From contig NZ_LMHV01000013.1 of assembly GCF_001429725.1 (NCBI RefSeq), positions 1 through 58,153 on the forward strand: a DNA stretch of 58,153 bases, given 5' to 3'. Shown piece after piece: positions 16,936-27,130 of the stretch (positions within the stretch are counted from its first letter, which is position 1; every line of letters begins with the position of its first letter). A program made the translations under genes and the position numbers. A model generated the notes under the pieces. That model saw only the letters and a program-made list of their open reading frames with translations. It had not been told where the DNA came from and did no database searches. The DNA comes from Rhizobium sp. Root708. Its GTDB lineage: Bacteria > Pseudomonadota > Alphaproteobacteria > Rhizobiales > Rhizobiaceae.

Positions 16936-18776
16936 GCGGCAATACCTTCTACGATGAAGTCTCCGGTAAGCGTACCCGTGGGCGCTATCAGCCGGAGAGC
17001 GTTAAAAATCGTGCTGTCCGTCTGGCGGGCATAGTAACTGGTGGCGAAAAGCACGCTGGAGGTGTTGTATCCGCCAGCCTTACCGAGGATGTGGGTCTGA
17101 GCCGCCTCGTTCAGCCGATCAATGGTGATCTCGAATTCCATATCGTTGGAGTTCACCAGATTGGTGACCGAAATGGCTACGCCCGAAAGGCTTGAGGTGT
17201 TGATCATCGCTGCCGCTGCCTGCTGACCGTAATAGGCTTGGCCGTACGTCGATGTGGTGACAAACGCATTGCCGTTGTCTGCACTGAACTGAAGGAGAAT
17301 AGCCTCGTTCGTTACAGACTTCTGCACGCGTCCCTTGAGGCGGATTTTCTTGTACGCACTTAGGTTCGGGACAAGGGCGTATGCCGCAGCGCTCGGCTGA
17401 TACCTGCCGACATACTTCCAGCCCTGAGAAGCCTCAAGCGCCGCGACCCGCGCTCGTGCATCCGCCAAGTCACTGAGCACCTGAGCCGCAGCGACCGTGG
17501 CGGCGTCGATAGGGGCGCTATAGGCCTTGATGAACCACGTAAAGGTGACGTTAGCCACTCGGGTTTCAGTAGCTGTGCGGGGTGCTCCGTTTGTGCCATC
17601 AGTGATCGGGTTCCCAATGCGATTAGTGACCGAACCCGTGGTGGAGCCGTCAATGACGTCAACCTGCCCAACCACAGTAGAGGTACCGCGACCGCCAGCG
17701 TTGGTGAGTAATTCGAACTTGTGACCTTGGAAGGCGTCAGCCTGCACCGTACCAAACGCACGGCCCGCATCTCGGGTCTGGCCGGGCAACCACATGCGTT
17801 CAAACAAGCTATCCCCTGCTGGCAGGACCGGGTTGCCGTTACCATTGACTGCCCAACCGTTGGCAAGGCCATAAGCGCGTAGATCGGGAAGCGCCGAGGT
17901 GACTTCAAAGCCCGGAATCCATTTGATGTAGCCGGGAGGCGTTGTCGCGCCATTCCCATACATTGCCACCTTGGTCCCAATCGGAACCCCACCAGTGAGA
18001 TAGGATTGATTGGCCCAATAGGCGGCAGAGTGGTAGCTGCCATCGATCAGGTTCATGGAGACGGCCCACTCTTTGGCCTTGGTGCTCCAGCCCTGCGCTT
18101 CAACAATGTATTCCGCAATCTCTTCGCCAGCGGTGGCGGTATCATCTCGATAACCGCGAGCCTGCTGCGCAAAGGCCTCGGCTTGCGCCACGATCGCGGA
18201 ATTAGCCTGATCGGTTATCAGCCGAAACGTCTCGCCGTCTTTGACACCGACAATCAGCATGCCGGCAATCAGCCCGCCTTCGGCAATATCATTACCCGAG
18301 TTCGACTTGACCGTTAGGGCGGCTTGACCATTGAACGAGATCGCAACGGGGCTTTCATCGCTCGTCTCCGCGATCGGGACGATGACCAGAGCGGCCTCCG
18401 AAACGGGAATGCCGGTGTCTGCCTGAATGGCCGAAGGCGTGCCAACGCCGGAGTTCGTCGCCTTGATAAAGCTGTAGGGCAGCGGCATCGCCCAAACCCA
18501 AGCCGAACCGATCCGGCGATAGATTCCGTTCTTTTCGCCATCTGGATCGGCAAACACCCAAGGCGTGAAATCGCCCACCGCCGCCGCATTCAGCTCGGCT
18601 AAGGTTTCGAACAGCTTGCCGGCGTTGGTGAGCATCTGAAACGGTCCAGTTGCCAGCAACTGAAGTGCTGCCGCATCGGCCGGAATACGAACGGTTGAGC
18701 CGTTGCGATTGCCCATGAAGTCTTCGACGATCGAAGAAGAAGGTATGTTGGGCGATTTAACGCCTGAATCAGCCAT
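16932..18776 (-). CDS. Tail fibre protein
   Basis: This 614-residue protein is the receptor-binding fibre candidate. The N-terminal part (about 1-150) should attach it to the tail tip. The middle holds a collar-like module, GTKVAMYGNGATTPPGYIKWIPG. NPITDGTNGAPRTATETRVANVTFTWFIKAY resembles the ending of phage tail collar domains. A coiled coil (LSDLADARARVAALEAS) then leads into a strand-rich C-terminal domain that starts WKYVGRYQPSAAAYALVPNL. It lies between the TipJ-like gene and its assembly protein. A fibre of this size suits a siphovirus tail. Confidence 0.75.
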   Translation of the reverse strand: MADSGVKSPNIPSSSIVEDFMGNRNGSTVRIPADAAALQLLATGPFQMLTNAGKLFETLAELNAAAVGDFTPWVFADPDGEKNGIYRRIGSAWVWAMPLPYSFIKATNSGVGTPSAIQADTGIPVSEAALVIVPIAETSDESPVAISFNGQAALTVKSNSGNDIAEGGLIAGMLIVGVKDGETFRLITDQANSAIVAQAEAFAQQARGYRDDTATAGEEIAEYIVEAQGWSTKAKEWAVSMNLIDGSYHSAAYWANQSYLTGGVPIGTKVAMYGNGATTPPGYIKWIPGFEVTSALPDLRAYGLANGWAVNGNGNPVLPAGDSLFERMWLPGQTRDAGRAFGTVQADAFQGHKFELLTNAGGRGTSTVVGQVDVIDGSTTGSVTNRIGNPITDGTNGAPRTATETRVANVTFTWFIKAYSAPIDAATVAAAQVLSDLADARARVAALEASQGWKYVGRYQPSAAAYALVPNLSAYKKIRLKGRVQKSVTNEAILLQFSADNGNAFVTTSTYGQAYYGQQAAAAMINTSSLSGVAISVTNLVNSNDMEFEITIDRLNEAAQTHILGKAGGYNTSSVLFATSYYARQTDSTIFNALRLIAPTGTLTGDFIVEGIAA

Positions 18777-18785
18777 TGGGATTCC

Positions 18786-21700
18786 TCATCTGATGACAAC
18801 GGAGAAAGGCCCGGAAATCGGACCCGCCACGCCGTCTGCGTTTTGCGGTTCAAGCCAGTAGTAGTGGGTGCCTGCCGGCAGGCAGGTTTCGGTTTCAAGG
18901 AAGGCGACGGCGTTATCGACCGAGCCTGCGAATGCGGAGTTTGCGGAGAAGGCGAAGACGTTGTTTCCGGCGACCGCCGTTAGGCGATCGGAGAAATTGC
19001 CGTTCGCGCTGCGGGCAACGCCATCAGCGTTAGAGCCGCCCGAGAGCCTAGGCGTCAACGCGCCGGCAGTGACGGCCGACAACGTGCCGGCGATGCGATA
19101 GGTCTTTCCAGTCGTCGCCGCGAGTGGCTGCGAGATGACTGCCGCCGTGCCGGCCGCGTGGGTGGCAACGCCGCTGCCGATCGTCCAACCGGTGCCGAGC
19201 GTCCAGCTTGCGGCACTGTCGAAGCCCGCGTTCGCCAGCAGGTTCGCGCGCGTCGTGTCGCCGTCCGGCAGGCTGTAGCTGCGAGAGGCCGCAACGTCGA
19301 TCGCCACCCCGATCGCGTCCGTTGCCCGGTTGAGAACGTTGGACATCGACCGATAGAGCTGGACCTTTTTGGTGGCGGCATTGTCGCTAGTTGAGAACAG
19401 AATGCTGGCGCCACCGAGCAAGGCACCAATCGAGATGGTGGCGCTATCGAGCGCGGTCGGAACCGGTGCGTCATCGTTGCCGATCGTCAGGCTGACAACC
19501 GTCGTGAACGAACCAACCACGCCTGCCGGCGAGATCGCGGCGGCGCGGAGCTGAACGGGATTGCCGGTCGCATAGCCGGGGACGCTAGTGCCGCCGTCTG
19601 CCGCAACGAAGTCGATTGAGTTCCAGACAGTCGCCCCATTTAGGCGATGCTGAAGGCGGAACATCGAACTGACGATCGCTCCCGATCCGGGCTGAAGCAG
19701 GACAGTCAAACCGCCTTCGGAGCCGGTGCCGTTGAACCCGGTCTTGATGGACGTGAACACGGGCGCTGGAGGTTGGCCCGTCGCATCGCCAACGTCATCA
19801 CCGACACGGCCCGACCACGCTGGCGGCACCTCTTCGTCGGTCAGCTCGTCAATGATAGGAGCCGCATCAACGAGGCGATAGAGCGATGCAAAGTCCTGGC
19901 CGGATTCGACCCGCGTCACCACAAGCGGCAGGCTCTCCGTTAGAGACTGTCCGAAATGCGCGAGGTCGTCGATCAACGGGCGTTCGGAGTGGTCCCCGAT
20001 CAACATGACAGTGTGATGGATGCCCGCGATCGTGGCGACTGGCCTGACGACGCTAACGCCGATCGTGTCCTCATCATCAACGAAGACGCGGAAGCGGATG
20101 GCGTAATCGCGGCCGGCGACCATGGTCACGGCTTCGTCCAGCTCGATCAGCTTGCCGGTGACGGATTTCACGCGGCCGGCGACCTGTGTGCGCTCCAGAA
20201 CGTCGAACGACCCCATGACGAGATCGCCGCGCGTGGCAACTCTAACGGCTCCATCCTGCACGACGGAATAGGTGTCCAGCCGATATTGGGCCTCGTACAT
20301 ACGGCGACGGGCCTCGCGCCAGATTTCGGCGGGATCGGTCTTGCCCGGAAGCTCCAGCGCCTCGGTCAAGGTGATGTCGCCGGAGTGCCCCGGCCATGGC
20401 ACCAGCCGTTCGGCCGGCTTGTAGTCGTTGGTGGCATCGAGAAAGGCGACCCGGAAGCCGTCAGGTGGGTCGAAGTAGTTTCGGGTAGTCTTGAACTGCG
20501 CGCTGTTGCGCGGGTTGATGTGGTCGATCACCAGCTCTTGCGGCCGATCGACAACCACCGTCCAGCGGATGCCGTCATGGCGCTGGCGAGCGCGGCCGGC
20601 CAAGGCGACTTCCGCAAGCGCCTCGCGCAGCAGCTTGTCCTCATCGTGCACCCGGTCGTATTTCAGGCCCTTCAAAGTACAGTATTCGTGCCAGCTCTGA
20701 AGCGCCGGCAGATCGATGGAGCTATCAGGAACCGGGCGCGGGTTGGCCGGCGACTGGAGGACATAGCGGAACCACGAAGCCGGATTGCTGGTGGTTCTAA
20801 CGATCCATGTGCCCGTCGTCTTGTCCCAATCAGGAATGCGCTTGGCAGCGATGGCGTTGAAATTGTCGAGTGCGCCGTTGAGCTGATAGGTCGCCTTTAC
20901 CCGTACCGCCACGAGCGCAAGCGGCCGATTGAAGTTAAGCGGGTATTCCGGGCGCAAGGTCTGAAGCGAAAGCCAGCTCGATCGGCTCTGTGTACGTGTT
21001 GACGTGTGCTCATCCGTCATGCGCTCCACTTCGATGTCGTAGCGACCGCGCGTCGGGAAATCCCATGTGTGCTGGCGATAGAAGCCCTCGAATTTCGCCG
21101 CCGTGATGTTGAGGGTGACGACGTCGGTCCATGCTTCCGTGTTGGCACGGCGCTGCCTTACACGGATCGCAACCGTTGCGTTGACGTTGCCGCCATTGTC
21201 GTTGACCGAACCAAGGCCGGCCGGAAACCCGACGATGATGGAAGCGCCCGACGCATCAGGGCCGGTGCTGCGAATGATCGGGGTCGATTTCGAGGGACCC
21301 GAAATCACCGTGCCGGCATCGTTTCGCGGCAATGGCCGAACCAGCTCCGCGCCGACGTTCTCTTCGTTGACCTGCTTCGGGTAGAGCGTTAGCGGCTGAT
21401 CGGAAGCCAGCCCTTCGCGGATCTCGGTTTGGACCTCGTCATAGTCATCAAGCTTGGTGTCACCGATCTGGAACTTCGATAGATCGACCCCGTTCGGGCC
21501 ACCGTATCCGAAGTTGAAGACGGCTCGAATGTACTGAATATCGCCGACGATTTCGGTGTATGACTTCGCGGCAAAAGGCGGCGCATAGCGGATTGTGCCC
21601 ATGACATCGGGAACGACGCCGTTGGGATCGATCCGGTTCTGCCAGCCGGAAATCGTATAGGTCTCATTGCGCGTTGAATCCGTCGTCTTCGGCTTTGACG

Positions 21701-22172
21701 GCGGGATAAGCGCATTGATCAACAGGCTTCCGAGCACGCTGACGCCGATGCCGATGCCGGCCGCCAACAGCGTGCCGCCGAATGTTCCGGCAAGCCCGAG
21801 AGCGCCGACCCAATATTGCCCGAGGGCAGCCGCAATGACGGAAACGACGATCTGAAGCAGCGAGCGAAGGATGTTCTTTCCGGGCACGATGCGAATGACG
21901 ACGTGGACGCCGGCAAGTGGTCGAACGCGGTGCCAGTGCTGCCGATCGACCACCACCGAGCCGAGCCGCGACACGAGAACCACACGCATCTGCGCCATGT
22001 CGGTCTGCGTCGCGCTCGGAAGAGCCGCCTGGACGATCTGCGCCACGGTCAGGCCGGTCGGAAGCTCGATGTCCACGCGTCCGCAGCCGGGATCAAGAAG
22101 GGGAGCCGCGAGAACGGGAATACTCCGCGGTTCGGCTGAAGCGAGACCGGCCGGCATCACGAGGGCATTCAT
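18786..22172 (-). CDS. Host specificity protein J / TipJ-like tail tip protein
   Basis: This 1,128-residue central tail tip protein begins at ATG 22172, which overlaps the NlpC/P60 stop by 4 bp. An in-frame frame extends a further 20 codons upstream, but that part overlaps the previous gene. Two hydrophobic helices near residues about 120-165 (LLQIVVSVIAAALGQYWVGALGLAG, TLLAAGIGIGVSVLGSLLINALI) mark the membrane-inserting segment found in J proteins. The large middle region includes KRIPDWDKTTGTWIVRTTSNPASWFRYVLQ and HEYCTLKGLKYDRVHDEDKLLREALAEVA, the signature of the TipJ tail domain. Fibronectin-like strand modules follow. It forms the tail tip that contacts the host surface. Confidence 0.85.
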   Translation of the reverse strand: MNALVMPAGLASAEPRSIPVLAAPLLDPGCGRVDIELPTGLTVAQIVQAALPSATQTDMAQMRVVLVSRLGSVVVDRQHWHRVRPLAGVHVVIRIVPGKNILRSLLQIVVSVIAAALGQYWVGALGLAGTFGGTLLAAGIGIGVSVLGSLLINALIPPSKPKTTDSTRNETYTISGWQNRIDPNGVVPDVMGTIRYAPPFAAKSYTEIVGDIQYIRAVFNFGYGGPNGVDLSKFQIGDTKLDDYDEVQTEIREGLASDQPLTLYPKQVNEENVGAELVRPLPRNDAGTVISGPSKSTPIIRSTGPDASGASIIVGFPAGLGSVNDNGGNVNATVAIRVRQRRANTEAWTDVVTLNITAAKFEGFYRQHTWDFPTRGRYDIEVERMTDEHTSTRTQSRSSWLSLQTLRPEYPLNFNRPLALVAVRVKATYQLNGALDNFNAIAAKRIPDWDKTTGTWIVRTTSNPASWFRYVLQSPANPRPVPDSSIDLPALQSWHEYCTLKGLKYDRVHDEDKLLREALAEVALAGRARQRHDGIRWTVVVDRPQELVIDHINPRNSAQFKTTRNYFDPPDGFRVAFLDATNDYKPAERLVPWPGHSGDITLTEALELPGKTDPAEIWREARRRMYEAQYRLDTYSVVQDGAVRVATRGDLVMGSFDVLERTQVAGRVKSVTGKLIELDEAVTMVAGRDYAIRFRVFVDDEDTIGVSVVRPVATIAGIHHTVMLIGDHSERPLIDDLAHFGQSLTESLPLVVTRVESGQDFASLYRLVDAAPIIDELTDEEVPPAWSGRVGDDVGDATGQPPAPVFTSIKTGFNGTGSEGGLTVLLQPGSGAIVSSMFRLQHRLNGATVWNSIDFVAADGGTSVPGYATGNPVQLRAAAISPAGVVGSFTTVVSLTIGNDDAPVPTALDSATISIGALLGGASILFSTSDNAATKKVQLYRSMSNVLNRATDAIGVAIDVAASRSYSLPDGDTTRANLLANAGFDSAASWTLGTGWTIGSGVATHAAGTAAVISQPLAATTGKTYRIAGTLSAVTAGALTPRLSGGSNADGVARSANGNFSDRLTAVAGNNVFAFSANSAFAGSVDNAVAFLETETCLPAGTHYYWLEPQNADGVAGPISGPFSVVIR

Positions 22173-22591
22173 GCGCCACCTCGCTTGGTCGTGGCCACGT
22201 GCCGATACGTGCCGGTCAAACGGGGCTGCCATTTGCCGGTGTTGTAGTGCTCAATCTTGGCCTGATCGTCGGCCGTCACGTGCAGCATCAAGCCGGGCGA
22301 CACGACAATGCCGATATGCGTTTCCAGCCGGCCGCGCCGGAAGGTGACGAGATCGAAGGTGCGAGCACCAGCCACCTCGCGCCACACGGGATCGCGGCGC
22401 TCGCCATCGACCAGAGCAGCAATCTGCTCCTGTTCCTCTAACGAGACATAGCAGCCGGAATAGGTCGGAAGCGTTATGCGAAGCTCTTCGGCATAGACGA
22501 GGACAGCAAGGCCCCAGCAATGGACACCTTCGAACGTATGGCCGAACTCGTGGTACGGGGTGCCGACATAGCGGTTGGTCCAATGGCTCAT
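22169..22591 (-). CDS. NlpC/P60-family tail tip peptidase
   Basis: A 140-residue NlpC/P60-type cysteine peptidase, equivalent to the lambda tail assembly protein K. The catalytic cysteine is C25 in TFEGVHCWGLAVLVYAE and the histidine lies in RGRLETHIGIVVS. It is thought to cleave peptidoglycan stem peptides during DNA entry. It lies between the DUF1833 and TipJ genes with 4-bp ATGA overlaps on both sides, the usual siphovirus order. Confidence 0.85.
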   Translation of the reverse strand: MSHWTNRYVGTPYHEFGHTFEGVHCWGLAVLVYAEELRITLPTYSGCYVSLEEQEQIAALVDGERRDPVWREVAGARTFDLVTFRRGRLETHIGIVVSPGLMLHVTADDQAKIEHYNTGKWQPRLTGTYRHVATTKRGGA

Positions 22592-23112
22592 CGGTGCAGC
22601 CCCGGAAAACGATCCTTGGTCATTCGACCGGAGGGATACTTTTCTTCCTCGATGTCCTCGCGGGAAAACTCGATGGTGACTTCGCCGGCATCGATGTCGG
22701 CCGAGGTGATTTTCATATCGCGGAACTCCGCTTCAATGAGGTTTGGAGATGACGCCAGAACGACGGCCATGTGGATCGTCGCAAGGCTGGTAAAGCTGCG
22801 CATCAGCTTGGCGATGTCGTTGTCGATGTTCTCGAGAACGAAGGTTCCCGACGCCGGGGCATCTTCCAGATCGGACGGAACAACTGCGCTGACGAGGACA
22901 AACAAGAACGGATTGCTGGCCGGGTTTGTGCCCATCCACGTAGACCGCGTGCCATAGGTCAGCGGATCGTCCGATAGCCGTTCGGTGTTATCCGTCGAGA
23001 GACGAATGGGCGCGTCCAGCAGCTCGTGCTCGATGTAGAAAAGCGCCACATAGATTTCGTCGGTCGCCGATGCGTCCTGCATCAAGCGGGCGTTGAGCGA
23101 AACGCGCCTCAT
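22588..23112 (-). CDS. DUF1833 family tail protein
   Basis: This 174-residue protein is recognised as DUF1833 by its pattern of short strands: YVALFYIEHELLDAPIRLSTDN, NPFLFVLVSAVVPSDLEDAPASGTFVLENID, then an acidic helix near TIEFSREDIEEEKYP. These proteins are tail tip components next to NlpC/P60 and TipJ proteins, comparable in position to lambda gpL. It overlaps both neighbours by 4 bp. Confidence 0.8.
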   Translation of the reverse strand: MRRVSLNARLMQDASATDEIYVALFYIEHELLDAPIRLSTDNTERLSDDPLTYGTRSTWMGTNPASNPFLFVLVSAVVPSDLEDAPASGTFVLENIDNDIAKLMRSFTSLATIHMAVVLASSPNLIEAEFRDMKITSADIDAGEVTIEFSREDIEEEKYPSGRMTKDRFPGLHR

Positions 23113-23531
23113 GGCATCACACTCACGTTGAAAGTGATACGGAACTCGACACCAACAATGGTCTCCACCGGCAACGTGTCACCGAAGAGGCACAACCAAC
23201 GCGCCGCCATTAGCATCGGGCGACCGTCTGACATAAGAAGGCGCTGGCCGTCGCCAGTCAGGATCGGCCAGCCGTCCGTTGTCGGGTCAGGCATGTAAAA
23301 TGGAAGCGCGCCGTGCGACGTGTCCTCTTCATAGAAGGTATCGAACACGCCCTTGCCGGCGCGCGACAGCATCACGGAGAGCGTCACCATCTTCGGTACT
23401 GATGAAAACCGGCGTCGATAGGCTGGCGTTGGGGCTTCGGCCTGACGCTTCAGGCGCGCTTCCGCTGCCGTTCGCTGATAGGTGTTGCGTTCCGGTCTCG
23501 GCAGGTCTTCAGGCCAGATAGCGACGCTCAT
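23109..23531 (-). CDS. Tail tip protein of unknown fold (gpM position)
   Basis: This 140-residue protein (MSVAIWPEDLPRPERNTYQRTAAEARLKRQAE) holds a strand-rich middle (MVTLSVMLSRAGKGVFDTFYEEDTSHGALPFYMPDPTTDGWPIL). It sits between the tape measure and the DUF1833 protein, where lambda has gpM and where B3-like phages encode a distal tail protein. It overlaps both neighbours by 4 bp. I recognise the position rather than a named family. Confidence 0.7.
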   Translation of the reverse strand: MSVAIWPEDLPRPERNTYQRTAAEARLKRQAEAPTPAYRRRFSSVPKMVTLSVMLSRAGKGVFDTFYEEDTSHGALPFYMPDPTTDGWPILTGDGQRLLMSDGRPMLMAARWLCLFGDTLPVETIVGVEFRITFNVSVMP

Positions 23532-26500
23532 CGGTTAATCCCCCTGCGGCGAACGCCATACTGTTCTTCGATCGTGCGGGAGGCCTTTCCGCCCTTCTTG
23601 GCGATGCCTGCCGCGATGCCTTCCGAGAGCGTGAAGATCGTCTGCCGCCCGCCGCGATCGTCTTCCTTTTCCTCGGTCTCGACGTGCGCGCCGGAATAGT
23701 TGTTGAGGATGATGGACGGACGCCCGGAGCCAGAAGCCCCGTTAGAATTCACGGCCGAAGGATAGACATTGCCGGCGCTGACGTAGCCGCCGCTGTCGTA
23801 ACCGCGCAGCAAACCCTTGTGCATGGCATCGAGCTTGGCGACACCGACGCGCTGGACAGCCTTTTTCGAGAACACGAATTCGTCAGCATGAACGACGCCG
23901 GCGACGTCCTTTTCCGCGCCGGGACCGGTCCAGCCGCCGACGTCGTAAAGCCCGAGGCCGCCGCCAGCCCAAGCAGAGGCAAACTGCGAGGAGCTGCCAA
24001 GCAACGAGGTGCCGTAGCTCGTCAGGCCGCCGCCGAAGAGCTTGCTGAACCAGCCCATAATCCCGCCGCCGCCCGAGGGCGCTGCGGGGAAAGCGTTCGT
24101 CAGGTTCTTGCCGAACTGATCGAATCCCGTGCCGAGATTGCCAAGCCCTTGGGCAGTCTTGTTGGTGGTCGCACCGAGCTTCGAAAGAGCCTCTTCCGCC
24201 CCGCTGAGGCGTCCGGTCCAATTGTGCATCGTTTCGGGCGTGCTCGCGCTATAGCCATGCGGGCGCTCGAAACCGCCAAATGCCGCCGTGGCTTCCTTCA
24301 GGTTCCGGCTGTTCAGCAGCGCCCGATAAGAGGCGCTTTCCGTGGTTTGCAGTTCCTTCCAAGCGAAGTTGAGCTGGCCTTGGACGTTCCCGAGGTTCTG
24401 CCGGCCCCCGAGCGCTTGCAGCAGCGCGGGCGCGCGATCATTCCATTGGAACAGACCGAGCGCGTTGCCACCGTCGCCCACGGCAAGCGGATTGAAGGCG
24501 CTTTCGGCCTTCGCATGTCCCATGATGCCGGCAACCTGATAGTCCTTCAGGCCCTTGGAGGCAAAAAAGTTCCAAACCTGCGCGGCAACACCGCTCTGGT
24601 TTGTCGGGGTCGCAGCCGCGCCTCCATTGTCATTGGACCCAAGGAGGCCGGAAGCCAGATTGCCAATACCGCCGCTAACGCCGCCATTTACGATGACGGT
24701 AGCAGCATTAACCGACATCGAGCCGACGGTTTGACCGAGCGCCTGGCTGACCAACGAACCGGTATCTTTTGCGCCGCCGCCGAAGAGCCTCGAAAAGATG
24801 CCCCCCACACCACCGACGTCGGAAAGCGTTCCATAGTCCGTGCCAAGGATCGCATTCTTGAGCGGGTTCTTGATGGTGAGTTCCGTGAACATGCTGGTGA
24901 TGTCTTTGGCGACGCCTTCTAGCGCGCTGCCGATATCGCCCGACATCAGTCCATCAACGATGCCGTCGATGCTGTCTTCTGCGCTGGTTTTGACCTTTCC
25001 CCACGCGTCGGCCTGTCGCGCGATCTCTCGATTGAGGTTCGCTTGCTCAAGAGCCTGCGCCCTTAATTGCGCAGCAAGATCGCTTGTGGTCTCAATTCCC
25101 ATGCTGCGGATTTTCTGTTCCGCTTCGAGCTGCGCCAGCGCACGCGCTCTAACGGTCTCGTTCTCGCCCAGCAGCGCCTTCTCAAGACGGAGCTCCTGAA
25201 GCTTTTCGTCCTGGCCGCGAAGATACTCCAGCGCGGAAGCTCGCTTTTGCTCAGCCGCAAGGCTGGCATATCCCGTCTTCAGATCAGTGATGACCTTGTT
25301 CAACCGCTCCTTTTCGTCGCCTTCGGCGGCAGCGGCAGCGGCGACCAACGGGCGCAAAACCGACTCTTCCTGAAGCAGCCGGTTTGCATCGGCCGACGTC
25401 AGCGCGCCGCTTGCCACCATGGCATTGAGGCGCTGGCGCGTTTCCAGCTCGGCATTCATATCGCTGGCCTGCGTAGCGGCTGCAGCAATGGTCTCTTCGA
25501 CAACGCGGGTCCGCGCCCGCGCCGCCTCGGTGGCGATCGTGTCGGCCGACACCTCGTCGCCTGCCAACTGAAGGCGAGCGCGGCGGGCCTCCAGCTCGGC
25601 ACGCAGGAGCGGGTTTCGCTCGTTCTGAATCTGGATATCAAGCCGATCCAGCTCAAGAGCGCGCTGCTGCCGGTTGATCAGGGCATCAAGCGCCCGCGTC
25701 TTGGCGTCAATGGCCGTGTCGATGGAAGCCTGTTGCGTGCTGTCCATACCCGGTGCGCCGCGTCCTGCTTGCAAGGCGGCAATTTCGTTGCGAAGGTCCT
25801 GCTCACGTTTCGAGTTCGCATTCGCGTTCGATGCATTGGCGATCGTCAGGGACGCCGCGCCTTTGCGGCTTTCCGCCGCCTGTCGCTGTTTCTCCTCGGC
25901 GGCGGCCTGATCTGCAAGCAGCTTATCAAGTTCGGCTTGCAGCCCCTCGCGGCCTCGCACGCGCGGCAGGGCCAATATCTTTTTCAGCTCTTCGATACGA
26001 GCCGCACCGGACTTGCCCGAAATCGCCTCGTCAATCGCGCTTCCAATCGAATCGAGAGCGTTAGAGGCATTGGTGCTGACGAAGTCCCATGCACGACCGA
26101 GCGCGGTGGTTGCTTCGGCCGCATCGGCAAGCCGATCGGGCAGCGCCTTCAAGAGCACGGCCTGCGCTTCAGACTGGCGGTTCTGATTTGCAAGATTGGT
26201 TGCCTGCCGTGCCGTGGCGGCATCAATCAGCCCATATTTCTCGTAGAGGGTTTGTGCTGCCTGCGCCGGATCGGCGAACAATTCGGAAAGAGCGCTGCCG
26301 GCGTCGCTAGAGGCAATGCCGATCGTCGCGGCGAAATCTTTGGAAATGCCGATCAGGCTGGCGAAGTTCTCAGAGCCAATGCGACCGGTGCGAAGGAATT
26401 GCGCTTCCATCCCACGTGCTGATGAAACCGAAATGCCGGCAGATGCTGCACCAGCTCGCGCGGCTTGCTCCATCGCTGCTGCGGTGCCTGCCGTGGCGCG

Positions 26501-27130
26501 ACCGAGGCCAGCGGCGGCGGTTGCAACCTCCTTCGTCGAGGTCAGATAGTTGCTGTAGGAGATGACACCCAACGCGGCGGCAGCGGCCAACGCGCCGACG
26601 CCGAGCGTCAACGGATTGAGCAGCTTGGTCGCGCCGGAAGCGATAACGCCGAGGTCCTTGAGCGCCGCGTTAACGCCGCCCTGGCCGGCGTAGAGCTGGA
26701 TGATCTGCGGCCCCTGCTGGGCGAATATCATCGCCGGGTTCATGCCCATGAATGCAGTCTGTCCGACGTCAAAAACCTGATATGTCAAGTTCTGGCGTCG
26801 GTAGCGATCGGCGCTGGCATTGTCATTCGCGGGCGGCAAGCTCGGAACCTGCGGCGTAGAGCGAGGTGCCGGGGTGCCAACACCGGATGCCCGCAGAAGT
26901 TCGTCACGTGCTTTCTTCTCTTCCGCTGCCGCCCGTTTCGCCGCATCTGCGTTCCTGCGTATGGCCTGCGCATCGCGATCGAGGGCGGCGGTTTGCTTAT
27001 CCAGCGATACGGCCGTTTCGGACGCCTCCCTTCCTAACGCTGAAACATCATTTTTGAGATCAGCCGTCGCGGCTCGCGCTGACGCGGTGTTCGCCTTAAA
27101 GACAAGCTCGAATTCCATTTGCTTGGTCAT
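23528..27130 (-). CDS. Tape measure protein with tail lysozyme domain
   Basis: This 1,200-residue tape measure protein sets tail length. N-terminal coiled coils (FKANTASARAATADLKNDVSALGREASE) lead into the tape measure domain with an alanine/glycine-rich hydrophobic section (LTLGVGALAAAAALGVISYSNYL). A long helical region rich in Ala, Glu and Arg follows. At about 855-970 lies a phage tail lysozyme domain (VWNFFASKGLKDYQVAGIMGHAKAESAFNP, LGLFQWNDRAPALLQALGG), expected to open peptidoglycan. The C-terminus has VDEFVFSKKAVQRVG, common in such proteins. It lies just downstream of the G/T chaperone genes. Confidence 0.9.
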   Translation of the reverse strand: MTKQMEFELVFKANTASARAATADLKNDVSALGREASETAVSLDKQTAALDRDAQAIRRNADAAKRAAAEEKKARDELLRASGVGTPAPRSTPQVPSLPPANDNASADRYRRQNLTYQVFDVGQTAFMGMNPAMIFAQQGPQIIQLYAGQGGVNAALKDLGVIASGATKLLNPLTLGVGALAAAAALGVISYSNYLTSTKEVATAAAGLGRATAGTAAAMEQAARAGAASAGISVSSARGMEAQFLRTGRIGSENFASLIGISKDFAATIGIASSDAGSALSELFADPAQAAQTLYEKYGLIDAATARQATNLANQNRQSEAQAVLLKALPDRLADAAEATTALGRAWDFVSTNASNALDSIGSAIDEAISGKSGAARIEELKKILALPRVRGREGLQAELDKLLADQAAAEEKQRQAAESRKGAASLTIANASNANANSKREQDLRNEIAALQAGRGAPGMDSTQQASIDTAIDAKTRALDALINRQQRALELDRLDIQIQNERNPLLRAELEARRARLQLAGDEVSADTIATEAARARTRVVEETIAAAATQASDMNAELETRQRLNAMVASGALTSADANRLLQEESVLRPLVAAAAAAEGDEKERLNKVITDLKTGYASLAAEQKRASALEYLRGQDEKLQELRLEKALLGENETVRARALAQLEAEQKIRSMGIETTSDLAAQLRAQALEQANLNREIARQADAWGKVKTSAEDSIDGIVDGLMSGDIGSALEGVAKDITSMFTELTIKNPLKNAILGTDYGTLSDVGGVGGIFSRLFGGGAKDTGSLVSQALGQTVGSMSVNAATVIVNGGVSGGIGNLASGLLGSNDNGGAAATPTNQSGVAAQVWNFFASKGLKDYQVAGIMGHAKAESAFNPLAVGDGGNALGLFQWNDRAPALLQALGGRQNLGNVQGQLNFAWKELQTTESASYRALLNSRNLKEATAAFGGFERPHGYSASTPETMHNWTGRLSGAEEALSKLGATTNKTAQGLGNLGTGFDQFGKNLTNAFPAAPSGGGGIMGWFSKLFGGGLTSYGTSLLGSSSQFASAWAGGGLGLYDVGGWTGPGAEKDVAGVVHADEFVFSKKAVQRVGVAKLDAMHKGLLRGYDSGGYVSAGNVYPSAVNSNGASGSGRPSIILNNYSGAHVETEEKEDDRGGRQTIFTLSEGIAAGIAKKGGKASRTIEEQYGVRRRGINR

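Noticed and set aside
19956..21002. A 348-codon plus-strand open frame
   Set aside because: It is antisense to the TipJ-like gene, which has clear domain evidence; the plus-strand reading shows no family pattern.
25067..26422. A 451-codon plus-strand open frame
   Set aside because: It mirrors the helical part of the tape measure gene and is an antisense shadow.
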